Source: Acidobacteriota bacterium (GTDB lineage: Bacteria > Acidobacteriota > Terriglobia > UBA7540). Taken from it: 64,000 nt of DNA. The notes under the pieces were generated by a model that had not been told where the DNA came from, did not search any database, and worked only from the letters and a program-made list of their open reading frames with translations. The stretch lies in contig JAKAWG010000017.1 in the NCBI GenBank assembly GCA_021817045.1, positions 1 through 64,000 of the forward strand, written 5' to 3'. Numbering within the stretch: the first letter of the stretch is position 1; the number at the start of each line of letters is the position of its first letter. Of the stretch, positions 8,354 through 15,573 are shown in pieces. The translations under genes were made by a program, and so were the position numbers.

Positions 8354-8819
8354 CCCTCTGTGAAGTCAGTTGATGACCGAATGCGGCCCATGGACGATCG
8401 CCTGCCGGCATCGCTCGTTCCCCAGGGCTAGCGCCGCTAGGACCCTGGCCGCGAGCGTCAAGAGACGGCTCAGGTTGCTGACACCGGCCAACCCAACCGC
8501 GTTTGTAGCCTCTGGACCGGATTGAGTCGCAAGGAAACCAAAGATGAGACCAGCGAGAGAAGAAGTGGAATCCAAGTCTAAGACGCAGTGAAGCGCCGCG
8601 GAGAAGTCAGTTTACGAAACACTCTAGTCTCCTCGCGCTTTCCTAAAGCAAATCACTTTGGGGAGGTTGTCATTTCGAAGCTCGGATCGGGAAAAACTGG
8701 CTGCGCTAGCCGTGAGTCCTTGCCTTTTACTTCTCTTTCTCCTTCTCGCGCAAACAGAGGAGAGAAGCCTCAGACGAGTGAAAGGGCCGTCGAGTCAAGG
8801 TAAGGCCGGGCAGAGGTGG
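8354..8819. other. Intergenic stretch without a convincing gene
   Basis: These 466 bases between the asnB stop and the GT2-GtrA start hold only a weak TTG-started 69-codon frame on the minus strand (8366-8575). Its composition is unremarkable, it has no Shine-Dalgarno sequence and it has no recognisable homologue. A fragment beginning 'gtcatttcgaagctcgg' around 8668 resembles the ends of dispersed repeats elsewhere. The gap is large enough to hold an internal promoter of the cluster, but no clear -35/-10 pair was found. Confidence 0.4.
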
Positions 8820-10709
8820 CTAGCTCGTCGCTCCCACCGGCTCTTCCTGTGTCTGGAGCCACTCCTCAAGAACGGCTAAGCTGAAGAGAATTTTGTGATT
8901 GTCTTCGCGGCCGGAGACGTGCTGCTCGAAGAGCTTGCGCACCACGGCCGGGCGAAGGTAATGATAAATGGAGGAGGTTTCGTCAAGGAAAGTTTCAGAC
9001 ATCCTTCTATCCATTGCATCGCGGAACCAGCCATCCGCGACGTTGCAGGCAAAGCCGCGTTTCGGCCGCTTCAAAACGGGCTTCGGCAGGAAATCGCCGC
9101 ACAGCTTGCGGTGCAACCACTTGCGCGAGCCGTTCCTTACTTTCAAATTTGCCGGCAGGCGCTCGATGAATTCCACGATGTCTTTATCAACGTAAGGAAC
9201 GCGCAGCTCGAGGCTATGCGCCATGGAAAGCTTATCGGCGTACATCAAGAGCTCATCCGGCAACGTCGAGCGCAGCTCCAAGAATTGAAGTCCGCCCAAC
9301 TCGTCCGTCTTGGCCATAAGATCGGTCAGATCCGCCCAAGATTCCAGAATCCTGTCGCCCGCCCCGTCATCGAGCGCTCCGTCCTGGAATAATCCGTCCA
9401 CCTCACCGCCCGGCAGCAGCGATAGCACGTGCTGATACCGGCGCATCCGATCCGGGATAGCCAGAGAATAGACTCCGCGCTTGACCATCTCGTTCCTCGG
9501 TAAAACGGAGACCATGGCAGAAAGTAAAGCGCGCGCGCCGCCCGGCAATTGCGCCCATAGGGCGCCATAACGAACACCTACATGCCGGCGATAGCCTCCG
9601 AAAAGCTCGTCAGGTCCCTGGCCGATAAGCGCCACTTTCACATCCTGGCGGGCTCGCTCGCAGACAAAATACATGGGCACGATGGACGCAGTCGCGACGG
9701 GCTCTTCCAGGGAGGCGACGATCTTCGGAAGGGCTTCCTCGAAAGTCGATTTCGAAATGGTCACCGGGGTATGCTTGGAGCCCAGGATGCGCGCGGTTTC
9801 CGCTGCGTCCGCCAGCTCATCGTCCGCAAAGCTCGCGCCATAGCCTACGGTGAAGGTGGGCCAATTGTTTCCGTTCAGATTCATCAAGGCCAGCAGCAGG
9901 CCGGAATCGAGCCCACCGCTCAAGAGCAGCCCAACCGGCACATCACTGATGAGTTGCCGGCGAATGGCCTGTTTGTAAAGCTCCAGCAATTCTTCCCTCG
10001 CTTCGGCGGCGGATTTAGCCGGCACAAAAGGAGCAGGCTTGAAGTTATACCATCGGCTGACGCGGCATGCGCCGTTCTCAACGGTCAGCTTGGTTCCGGG
10101 GGCAAGCTTTCGCACACCGCTCACGATGGTGTAAGGAGAAGGCGTAAACCGGTAGCGCAGAAAAAGGTTTAAGGACGCGGCATCGATTCCGGGGCTTTCC
10201 GTCATGGCGGCGCGCAAGGCGCGAATCTCCGAGCCAAAGTACAATCGGTCCCGATCGATCCGGTAATAGATCAGCTTGATTCCGAAGGCGTCGCGGGCGA
10301 CCACCAGCCGCCGCTCTCGCGTGTCCCAAATGGCGAGGCCAAACATGCCGTTGAGGCGATTGAGTACTTCGTCGCCCCACTGCTTATATCCATGGATGAT
10401 GACCTCGGTGTCGGAGCTTGTCCGGAAGACGTGCCCGAACGATTCCAGTTCCTGCCTTAGCTCGTGGAAGTTGTAGATTTCGCCGTTGAAAACCACCCAA
10501 ACCGATTCTTCCTGGTCAGACATGGGCTGATGGCCGCCGGCAAGATCGATGATCGAAAGCCGGCGAAAGCCGAACCCGAGCGGCCCAGAGATGAAATACC
10601 CTTCGTCATCCGGGCCGCGATGAACGATGGAGCCAGCCATGCGCTCCAGATCTCGGTGATGAATGGGCGCCGGATTTCCGAAATTAAACTGACCGCAAAT
10701 GCCGCACAT
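8820..10709 (-). CDS. asnB: Asparagine synthase (glutamine-hydrolysing), exopolysaccharide-locus type
   Basis: The start is placed at the ATG of 'MCGICGQF' (10707-10709), because the glutaminase Cys must be residue 2 after Met removal. The longer upstream frame is read from dispersed repeats. The resulting 629-residue protein has an N-terminal Ntn glutamine amidotransferase domain ('HRGPDDEGYF', 'VVFNGEIYNFHELRQELE'). The C-terminal ATP-pyrophosphatase domain has the P-loop 'LLLSGGLDSGLLLAL' and 'GQGPDELFGGYRRH'. It should convert Asp, Gln and ATP to Asn, or amidate a sugar carboxyl group or peptide, as proposed for cluster-associated AsnB proteins. Together with the uronic-acid-forming dehydrogenase in this locus, amidation of a uronate is a reasonable guess. 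A second asparagine-synthase-like gene without the catalytic Cys lies 3 kb upstream. Confidence 0.9.
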   Translation of the reverse strand: MCGICGQFNFGNPAPIHHRDLERMAGSIVHRGPDDEGYFISGPLGFGFRRLSIIDLAGGHQPMSDQEESVWVVFNGEIYNFHELRQELESFGHVFRTSSDTEVIIHGYKQWGDEVLNRLNGMFGLAIWDTRERRLVVARDAFGIKLIYYRIDRDRLYFGSEIRALRAAMTESPGIDAASLNLFLRYRFTPSPYTIVSGVRKLAPGTKLTVENGACRVSRWYNFKPAPFVPAKSAAEAREELLELYKQAIRRQLISDVPVGLLLSGGLDSGLLLALMNLNGNNWPTFTVGYGASFADDELADAAETARILGSKHTPVTISKSTFEEALPKIVASLEEPVATASIVPMYFVCERARQDVKVALIGQGPDELFGGYRRHVGVRYGALWAQLPGGARALLSAMVSVLPRNEMVKRGVYSLAIPDRMRRYQHVLSLLPGGEVDGLFQDGALDDGAGDRILESWADLTDLMAKTDELGGLQFLELRSTLPDELLMYADKLSMAHSLELRVPYVDKDIVEFIERLPANLKVRNGSRKWLHRKLCGDFLPKPVLKRPKRGFACNVADGWFRDAMDRRMSETFLDETSSIYHYLRPAVVRKLFEQHVSGREDNHKILFSLAVLEEWLQTQEEPVGATS

Positions 10710-10729
10710 GTGAAAAGCAGGAGTTAGGG

Positions 10730-10945
10730 GTTTGGGAATTAATGACGAGTGACGAGCCGAAAGCAGGTCACAGGCCGTCGGGATTTTCGATTTTAGATTG
10801 ACGATTTTGGTTTGACGATTGCATAAGGACCGTGGATTGTGGTCAGTGGATTCTGCCGATTGCTGCTTGCTGACGTCTGACTGCTGATCGCTGACGGCCT
10901 GCTCGCCCCTCATCACTAACCACTAAACACTGATTGCTGGCTGCT
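10730..10945. repeat. Cluster of degenerate dispersed repeats upstream of asnB
   Basis: Successive imperfect units such as 'tgacgagtgacgagcc', 'ttagattgacgatt', 'gattgctgcttgctgac', 'ctgactgctgatcgctgac' and 'tcatcactaaccactaaac' fill the space between the GT2 gene and asnB. Same-type sequence occurs at 365-500, 42680-42800, 44230-44570, 60376-60410 and 61090-61170. Confidence 0.65.
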
Positions 10946-10964
10946 GTGGGCTGAAAGGTGATGA

Positions 10965-11885
10965 CTATCGCAGCAAGACATCGAAAGCGTCCACTCTTTT
11001 GAACGATCCAAGGGACTTCAGTATGGCTTTCAGTTTCGCCATCTGCTCTTGGCGGTGGAATCGGATCAAGTCTCGCGAAACCGGGCGAGGAGTGCGTTTT
11101 AGAAAGGCGCAGCAGTATCCGGTTGCGAGCGTCAGGCCGCCCACAATGTAAGGCGGTTTGATGAAGCGGTACGTCACGCGAAAAAGCTCCCAAACGGGAT
11201 GCCCGCCCAGGTAGTAGTCTTTTTGCCCATAGGAAAACGAAGACGAAAGAACGCTGCGGTTGGCGGTGCCCAGATGGCGGTGGTGGAAAAATGACTTTTC
11301 CCGGAAGGACTGCGTCTTCCAGCCCAGCATGCGCGCCGTGGTGACTGCAATCCAGTCGACTCCGCCGGCTCGGTGCGGCACATAACCGCCGATTTGCTCC
11401 CAGCACCGCCTCCGGAACAGTTGGCACTGGCCCGCAACGTGGTTGCGCCCCTCGAAGCTATCGGTTTCCGAACTGTAGCCATCTTCTCTGAAAACCGTGC
11501 CTGCAACACCGAGCGTGGGATCATACGCAAAGCGGGAGAGAAGAAATTCAAAATGGTCATTGTCGAACGAAATGTCGGCATCCAGGTTGCCAAGAATCTC
11601 GTACGGCAAGCCCGCCACTCGCTCACAACCTTCGCGAACGGCGTAAGCTTTCCCGGCAAACGTGCGGTCCGGCCGTCTCGGCCTCTGGAACAGCTCCATC
11701 CAAGGATGATCCGGAAGAAAGCGCTCTACAATGCTCGCCGTGCTATCCGTCGAGCCATCATCCACGATCACCCATTTCAGCGGCAACACCGTCTGCCGGA
11801 TCATCGATTCGACCGTCTTCTCGATGAAGGCCTCCTCGTTGTGGGCCGGAGTGATCAAGATGTACGGCGGAAGAGAACTGGACAT
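10965..11885 (-). CDS. Family 2 glycosyltransferase
   Basis: This 306-residue cytoplasmic or peripheral GT2 enzyme has the nucleotide-sugar-binding 'ILITPAHNEEAFIEKTVESM', 'KWVIVDDGSTDST' and the metal-binding acidic motif in 'EILGNLDADISFDN'. The acceptor-side region includes 'GQCQLFRRRCWEQIGGY', in which the 'GG..xxxDW' pattern ('AGGVDWIA') supplies the catalytic Asp. The C-terminal 80 residues contain one or two amphipathic or weakly hydrophobic helices. It would add one sugar to the lipid-linked repeat unit. It starts at the ATG 11883-11885, downstream of the tRNA-Ser-like gene and a dispersed repeat, and ends 255 bases before asnB. Confidence 0.85.
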   Translation of the reverse strand: MSSSLPPYILITPAHNEEAFIEKTVESMIRQTVLPLKWVIVDDGSTDSTASIVERFLPDHPWMELFQRPRRPDRTFAGKAYAVREGCERVAGLPYEILGNLDADISFDNDHFEFLLSRFAYDPTLGVAGTVFREDGYSSETDSFEGRNHVAGQCQLFRRRCWEQIGGYVPHRAGGVDWIAVTTARMLGWKTQSFREKSFFHHRHLGTANRSVLSSSFSYGQKDYYLGGHPVWELFRVTYRFIKPPYIVGGLTLATGYCCAFLKRTPRPVSRDLIRFHRQEQMAKLKAILKSLGSFKRVDAFDVLLR

Positions 11886-11907
11886 GCTTTTAGGTATGGG
11901 AAAGAAT

Positions 11908-12010
11908 GAGAGTCCGTCATTCTGAGCTTTGCGAAGCGTCCCGGCATTTCGTTGAAAGCAAAATGCTGAGATCCTTCGCTGTGCCTACCTGCTGGCAGGC
12001 AGGTAAAGGA
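11908..12010. repeat. Palindromic dispersed repeat of the 'gtcattctgag' type
   Basis: The stretch begins 'gtccgtcattctgagc' and ends 'taaaggatgacacg', so its ends are imperfectly complementary ('gtcat...' against '...atgac'). It carries 'ctgagatccttcgctg' and 'tgctggcaggcaggta' inside. Similar starts ('aatgacgtcattctgag') occur at 45029 and 52996, making this a family. Confidence 0.55.
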
Positions 12011-12105
12011 TGACACGAGCACACGGTAAATTTGTTCTGATTTCTAACCTTATCAACCCCTGCGGGGTTGGTCGAGTTGGATGGCCATCCTCCTACTCGG
12101 GAAAG

Positions 12106-12202
12106 TGGCGGAGAGGGAAGGGATTCGAATCCCCCCGGGCGGCCGAAGCCACCGCAACCCCGGTTAGCCGAGGCTGCTGCCTTAGCCAACAGCGACCTCT
12201 CC
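12106..12202 (-). tRNA. tRNA-Ser-like gene with long variable arm and encoded CCA
   Basis: On the minus strand the acceptor GGAGAGG pairs perfectly with CCTCTCC, followed by G and encoded CCA. The D-arm is GCTG/CAGC, and the long variable arm (GCGG...CCGC around TGGCTTCGG) is typical of class II tRNA-Ser. The anticodon arm GCCTC/GGGGT encloses eight bases, GGCTAACC, not seven. GCT followed by AA suggests Ser(GCU), but no U33 precedes it. The T-arm has the TTCGAAT loop with one surplus base on each side. It is therefore a recognisable but irregular tRNA-Ser, decayed or affected by indels. Its 5' part overlaps the last 21 bases of the upstream CDS. Confidence 0.75.
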
Positions 12203-13486
12203 GCAATTTGAAGCGCCAACCACCTGACCATTCTTCGCGCGGCTGAGCAGGAAACAAAGACTTCGAAACATCTGCGATTGGCCCCAGCGGTGCATCGGAG
12301 TATGATCCCAACCCAGCAGAAGTTGCCGCGTACGGAACGATCCATCCGGCCTCTGCCATACCGTCAGAACCTCGTCGAGCACCGTTCGAAAAATCCGATC
12401 GAGCCCCGGGAAACGACCGCGCAGCAGTACCGCCAGATTCAGGCACTCCGCGTAGTCGTATAACTCGCGGCGATAGACTGTCAAGCGAGGGGCGCGGGAG
12501 AACGGCCTCGGCAGCCTTCGCTCATCGAAAAGCTGGTCGATGTAGTAGCCGACGCCGCGCTCAATAGCCTTTGTGCATTTCGGGTGGCTGGTAAGCGCCT
12601 CGATTTTTGCGAGCGCCTTCAAAACGAAGCAGGTGTGGAAGTGATCCGTAAAGTGCCGCTTCCCGTCGTTGGCGTAGTACCACGAGCCATCCGCGTTCTG
12701 AGACTCGATCACGAAGTTCAGATTTCTTTCGCCGACCGCCGCGTATTTTTCTTCGGAAAAATCGCGCGCGGCGCTGAACAGAAGAAACGCCCGGTAGGCA
12801 TTCGCGTTGATGACACCCACGGAGTCTCTGGGGTCGGGAGTATAGGAGCACGTCGACGCGTCAACCGAGGTTTCAAAATCCTTATAGTCCTGGAAGGCGT
12901 GCTGCGCGACTGACCGCATCACCTGACGCCATCTGGGGTATCCGTCAATCTCGTAAACGAGCTTAAAGGCCTCGTAGACGTAGGGGACGGTCGTAATGAG
13001 CGGCGTGCCTTCCTTGATTGTGCCGCGGAGCGTCACCCAGTCGTAAGGGTACCCCCAACAATCATGGTCAAAGCCGGGACACCTGGTCTTTTCCAGAATC
13101 TCAAGAAAATGGGTTGCGCGCCTATAGCTGCGATCCTCACCAAAGACCTGCGCGAGCAAGGCAAACCCCATTGTGTAGTGGGCGTCAGCGATAGGAAACC
13201 GCTGACGCTTCCAGAAAAACCTTCGCGCCGAGGGTAACAACGCCTCGCAGAATATTATCGGCGACACCGCCAAGGTGCCCAGGGCCGGCTTCCGGTAGTA
13301 CAACGCCTTGGCGCTTTTTCCCAGGCGACCCGCATAAAAGCTTTGAAAGTCGTAGGAAGCCTCTCCGTATCGGTCGAGCCAAGCGATGAAGCGCCGAACG
13401 GCGTTGACAACTTTGTCTTCTGGCACGGCGGACGCTAGCCGCCCACTAGGTGAAACTTGAACTTCCACGCTCGCTCGTGTTGCCAT
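12182..13486 (-). CDS. Alpha/alpha-toroid-like protein of unknown function in the polysaccharide cluster
   Basis: The protein is about 434 residues and I do not recognise a named family. It is mostly helical with repeated blocks of the kind seen in six- or seven-hairpin toroids (terpene-cyclase, glycosidase and epimerase folds). Examples are 'CPGFDHDCWGYPYDW', 'GTPLITTVPYVYEAF', 'ESQNADGSWYYANDGKRH' followed by 'TDHFHTCFVLKAL', and 'DGSFRTRQ'. The conserved 'NADGSW' and 'HTCFVLKAL' repeats suggest carbohydrate binding or hydrolysis. No signal peptide is seen. The ATG at 13484-13486 is preferred over a TTG at 13510 because the latter lies inside a MITE-like repeat. The final residues ('CGEVAVG') and the TAA stop are read from the tRNA-Ser-like gene. 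Confidence 0.65.
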   Translation of the reverse strand: MATRASVEVQVSPSGRLASAVPEDKVVNAVRRFIAWLDRYGEASYDFQSFYAGRLGKSAKALYYRKPALGTLAVSPIIFCEALLPSARRFFWKRQRFPIADAHYTMGFALLAQVFGEDRSYRRATHFLEILEKTRCPGFDHDCWGYPYDWVTLRGTIKEGTPLITTVPYVYEAFKLVYEIDGYPRWRQVMRSVAQHAFQDYKDFETSVDASTCSYTPDPRDSVGVINANAYRAFLLFSAARDFSEEKYAAVGERNLNFVIESQNADGSWYYANDGKRHFTDHFHTCFVLKALAKIEALTSHPKCTKAIERGVGYYIDQLFDERRLPRPFSRAPRLTVYRRELYDYAECLNLAVLLRGRFPGLDRIFRTVLDEVLTVWQRPDGSFRTRQLLLGWDHTPMHRWGQSQMFRSLCFLLSRAKNGQVVGASNCGEVAVG

Positions 13487-13499
13487 CAAGATTCTTACA

Positions 13500-13615
13500 G
13501 AGGCTCGCAAAATATAGTGACTACTATTGCTGTAGCGGCGGTCTGCGACCGCCGGCTTTCCGGCGCTCAGAGAGCGCCGCTACACAAAACGATGTCACTA
13601 TACTTTGCGAATCTC
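13500..13615. repeat. MITE-like element with terminal inverted repeats
   Basis: The 22-base left end (13500-13521, 'gaggctcgcaaaatatag' then 'tgac') and the reverse complement of the right end (13594-13615) match at 19 of 22 positions. Inside, 'gtagcggcg' (13532-13540) and 'cgccgctac' (13575-13583) form a second perfect inverted pair around GC-rich sequence with its own small palindromes. No coding capacity is present. The element lies between the asparagine-synthase-like gene and the toroid gene. Confidence 0.75.
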
Positions 13616-13675
13616 AATAGTCCGGATTTCTCACCAGTTTCGGGACGGAATGAAAGGCGGGTCTGAAGACGCTGC

Positions 13676-15496
13676 CTATCGAGCATCGATAAAAAGCCGG
13701 TGCGCAAGCTCCAGCGCTAAGAGCCGGTGAATCTCTGTGGTGTAATTGCGAATACCCTTCAGATGGCCGTCAACGGCGGCACGAACGGCTGCGGGAACGA
13801 GGTACGGACGGGCCAACGAACCACCATCAAAAAGCACCTCGCGGACGTAGGGCGCAAGCTGATCCCGATACCATACGCGAAAATGAAAAGGCTTGTGACG
13901 GCCGAGCCACAAACGCTCTAGATGAAGCGGAGCAAACACGTGGTCCAGCCGGGCAACCCATTGCGGCATTCCCATGTCATAGGCGTATTCCGCTTTGAAG
14001 GTAAATTCGAGCGGACCGCGACTTAACAAGCCGGATCGTGCGCCGATGCCGCGATCAGTCCGCAGACGGGCGAGAGCAGGATTGCCCTCGCGTACCAGCC
14101 GCAACCTCGCTTTCTGATTGGCTTCGAATGGGCCAGGAGCCCGATACAGCGTCCTAACTAAATCATTGTCGAGATAAGGCGAGCGAACGGCCACCTGCGT
14201 CTGCTCAAGCCCCAGTACACCGTAGTGGTACCACGGCGACTGGCGGAAAGCGATAAAAGTGATGGGACGAACCCGCCGAGCTGAGTTGTAGGTCTCCTCG
14301 GCGGCGCGAAGCTGCGGCAACATCTCCGGCTGGAAAAGTCCGGTCACAGGCTGTTCTGACTTGAACATCACCGCATTGAGAAGCATTTCACTGCCGTAAG
14401 TGCCTACAATCCGCACGGGAGCAATTTGTCGCGCTTTTTCATTTACGTAGAGGTCCGGAGAGCGGCTGAGATCGACGCAGGCGTCGGTGAGATAGACCGA
14501 ACGCTCAGCGTAATGCGCGAATCGCGAGAGAAAGCCATTCCCGGCGGTAATCACCTGGTACGGCTGGCCGCAAATCCCGGCAACTTTGCGCGCCAGGAGC
14601 ACGTCCTGGTTGTCTCGATACACGCTGCCGAACGTATAGCACGGCAATGACCCTTGCGGCGGCTTGTGCCATGCCATGATGATGCGCGAGTCCAGGCCGC
14701 CCGTAAGCGAGACACCAACGCGTTCCCCTCCATTGAAATAGCGCGGCAGGTGAGTGACAAAGGCGTCCCGCAGGCGATCGTAGTATTCTTCCGAGTCGAG
14801 CGGCGCCTGGTCTTCCCACTGGCCCGGCTCAAAGTAGGCGCTTTTCTGCTCAAGCGATCCATCGCGGAAAACCCACGCCGAACCCGGAGGAAGGACGTGC
14901 ACCCGCGGAAACAGGGTTCGATTTTCCAGCACGCACCCGCACACCAGGAATTCGCCAAGAGCGCGCGGGTCCATCTCGTGCAGCTCCCGCCGAACTTTCA
15001 GGATCGCTTTCGCCTCCGCTGCGAAGTAAAAGGCATCCTTGGCTTCGTGGTAGTAAACGCGTTGGAGGCCGAAGCGGTCATTAAACAGCGTCGCCGTTCC
15101 CCGCCGCCGGTCGGCAATAAGCCCATGGAACCGGCCGTTCAACCGGGCGGGAAAATCCGGCTCGTCTTCGCTCCGGTGCACCAAATAAGACGGCCCGGTT
15201 GAAGCAACTTCGTGACCGTGTTCCTTCAGCGTCGCAACGACGCCGGGCTCGGGAAAATCCTCACCCGAAAAGATAAGCATGACGTCACCCGTTTCATTAT
15301 GCAAAGGCATGCCGTCTGCAAACGACCCTTGCCGGGCCACCCAGCCGACGTAAACACCCTGGCTGACATCTACCCAGGTTCCGCTCGAATAAAAAGGCTC
15401 ATGGCAAAGAGACTTCACCATTTCAAGCAACTGCGTCTCCGCTTGGGCTCTGGGAAGTCTTGTTATAAGGCCAACGATTCCGGGCAAGTTTAGCAC
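13676..15496 (-). CDS. Asparagine-synthase-like protein lacking the glutaminase cysteine
   Basis: This 606-residue protein has the asparagine synthetase two-domain layout. The N-terminus reads 'MLNLPGIVGLITRLP' where active enzymes have Met-Cys-Gly-Ile, so the catalytic Cys of the glutaminase domain is absent. The remaining Ntn fold is still recognisable ('FHGLIADRRRGTATLFNDRF', 'YYHEAKDAFYFAAEAKAIL'). The synthetase domain keeps a P-loop 'SLTGGLDSRIIMAW'. It should activate a carboxylate with ATP but not hydrolyse glutamine, so it may use free ammonia, another amine or a partner protein. Such homologues occur in lasso-peptide and polysaccharide clusters. The GTG start at 15494-15496 lies 77 bases after hldE. 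Confidence 0.8.
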   Translation of the reverse strand: MLNLPGIVGLITRLPRAQAETQLLEMVKSLCHEPFYSSGTWVDVSQGVYVGWVARQGSFADGMPLHNETGDVMLIFSGEDFPEPGVVATLKEHGHEVASTGPSYLVHRSEDEPDFPARLNGRFHGLIADRRRGTATLFNDRFGLQRVYYHEAKDAFYFAAEAKAILKVRRELHEMDPRALGEFLVCGCVLENRTLFPRVHVLPPGSAWVFRDGSLEQKSAYFEPGQWEDQAPLDSEEYYDRLRDAFVTHLPRYFNGGERVGVSLTGGLDSRIIMAWHKPPQGSLPCYTFGSVYRDNQDVLLARKVAGICGQPYQVITAGNGFLSRFAHYAERSVYLTDACVDLSRSPDLYVNEKARQIAPVRIVGTYGSEMLLNAVMFKSEQPVTGLFQPEMLPQLRAAEETYNSARRVRPITFIAFRQSPWYHYGVLGLEQTQVAVRSPYLDNDLVRTLYRAPGPFEANQKARLRLVREGNPALARLRTDRGIGARSGLLSRGPLEFTFKAEYAYDMGMPQWVARLDHVFAPLHLERLWLGRHKPFHFRVWYRDQLAPYVREVLFDGGSLARPYLVPAAVRAAVDGHLKGIRNYTTEIHRLLALELAHRLFIDAR

Positions 15497-15573
15497 CTCG
15501 GGAACTCCGCTGCGCTACGGTAAAATGATGGTGGAGCTCACATCAGGCGGGCGCAAACCTTGCGCATGCACCC

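Noticed and set aside
7526-8363. Long plus-strand frames opposite the GT2-GtrA gene
   Set aside because: Antisense shadows of a well-supported gene in GC-rich DNA.
8366-8575. TTG-started 69-codon frame on the minus strand between asnB and the GT2-GtrA gene
   Set aside because: No ribosome binding site and no recognisable sequence feature; composition is typical of chance frames in GC-rich DNA.
10710-10916. N-terminal extension of AsnB
   Set aside because: The active protein must begin Met-Cys; the extension is encoded by dispersed repeats.
12055-12069. Six-base hairpin AACCCC-TGC-GGGGTT as terminator of the Ser-like tRNA
   Set aside because: No T-run follows on the minus strand; too small to be convincing.
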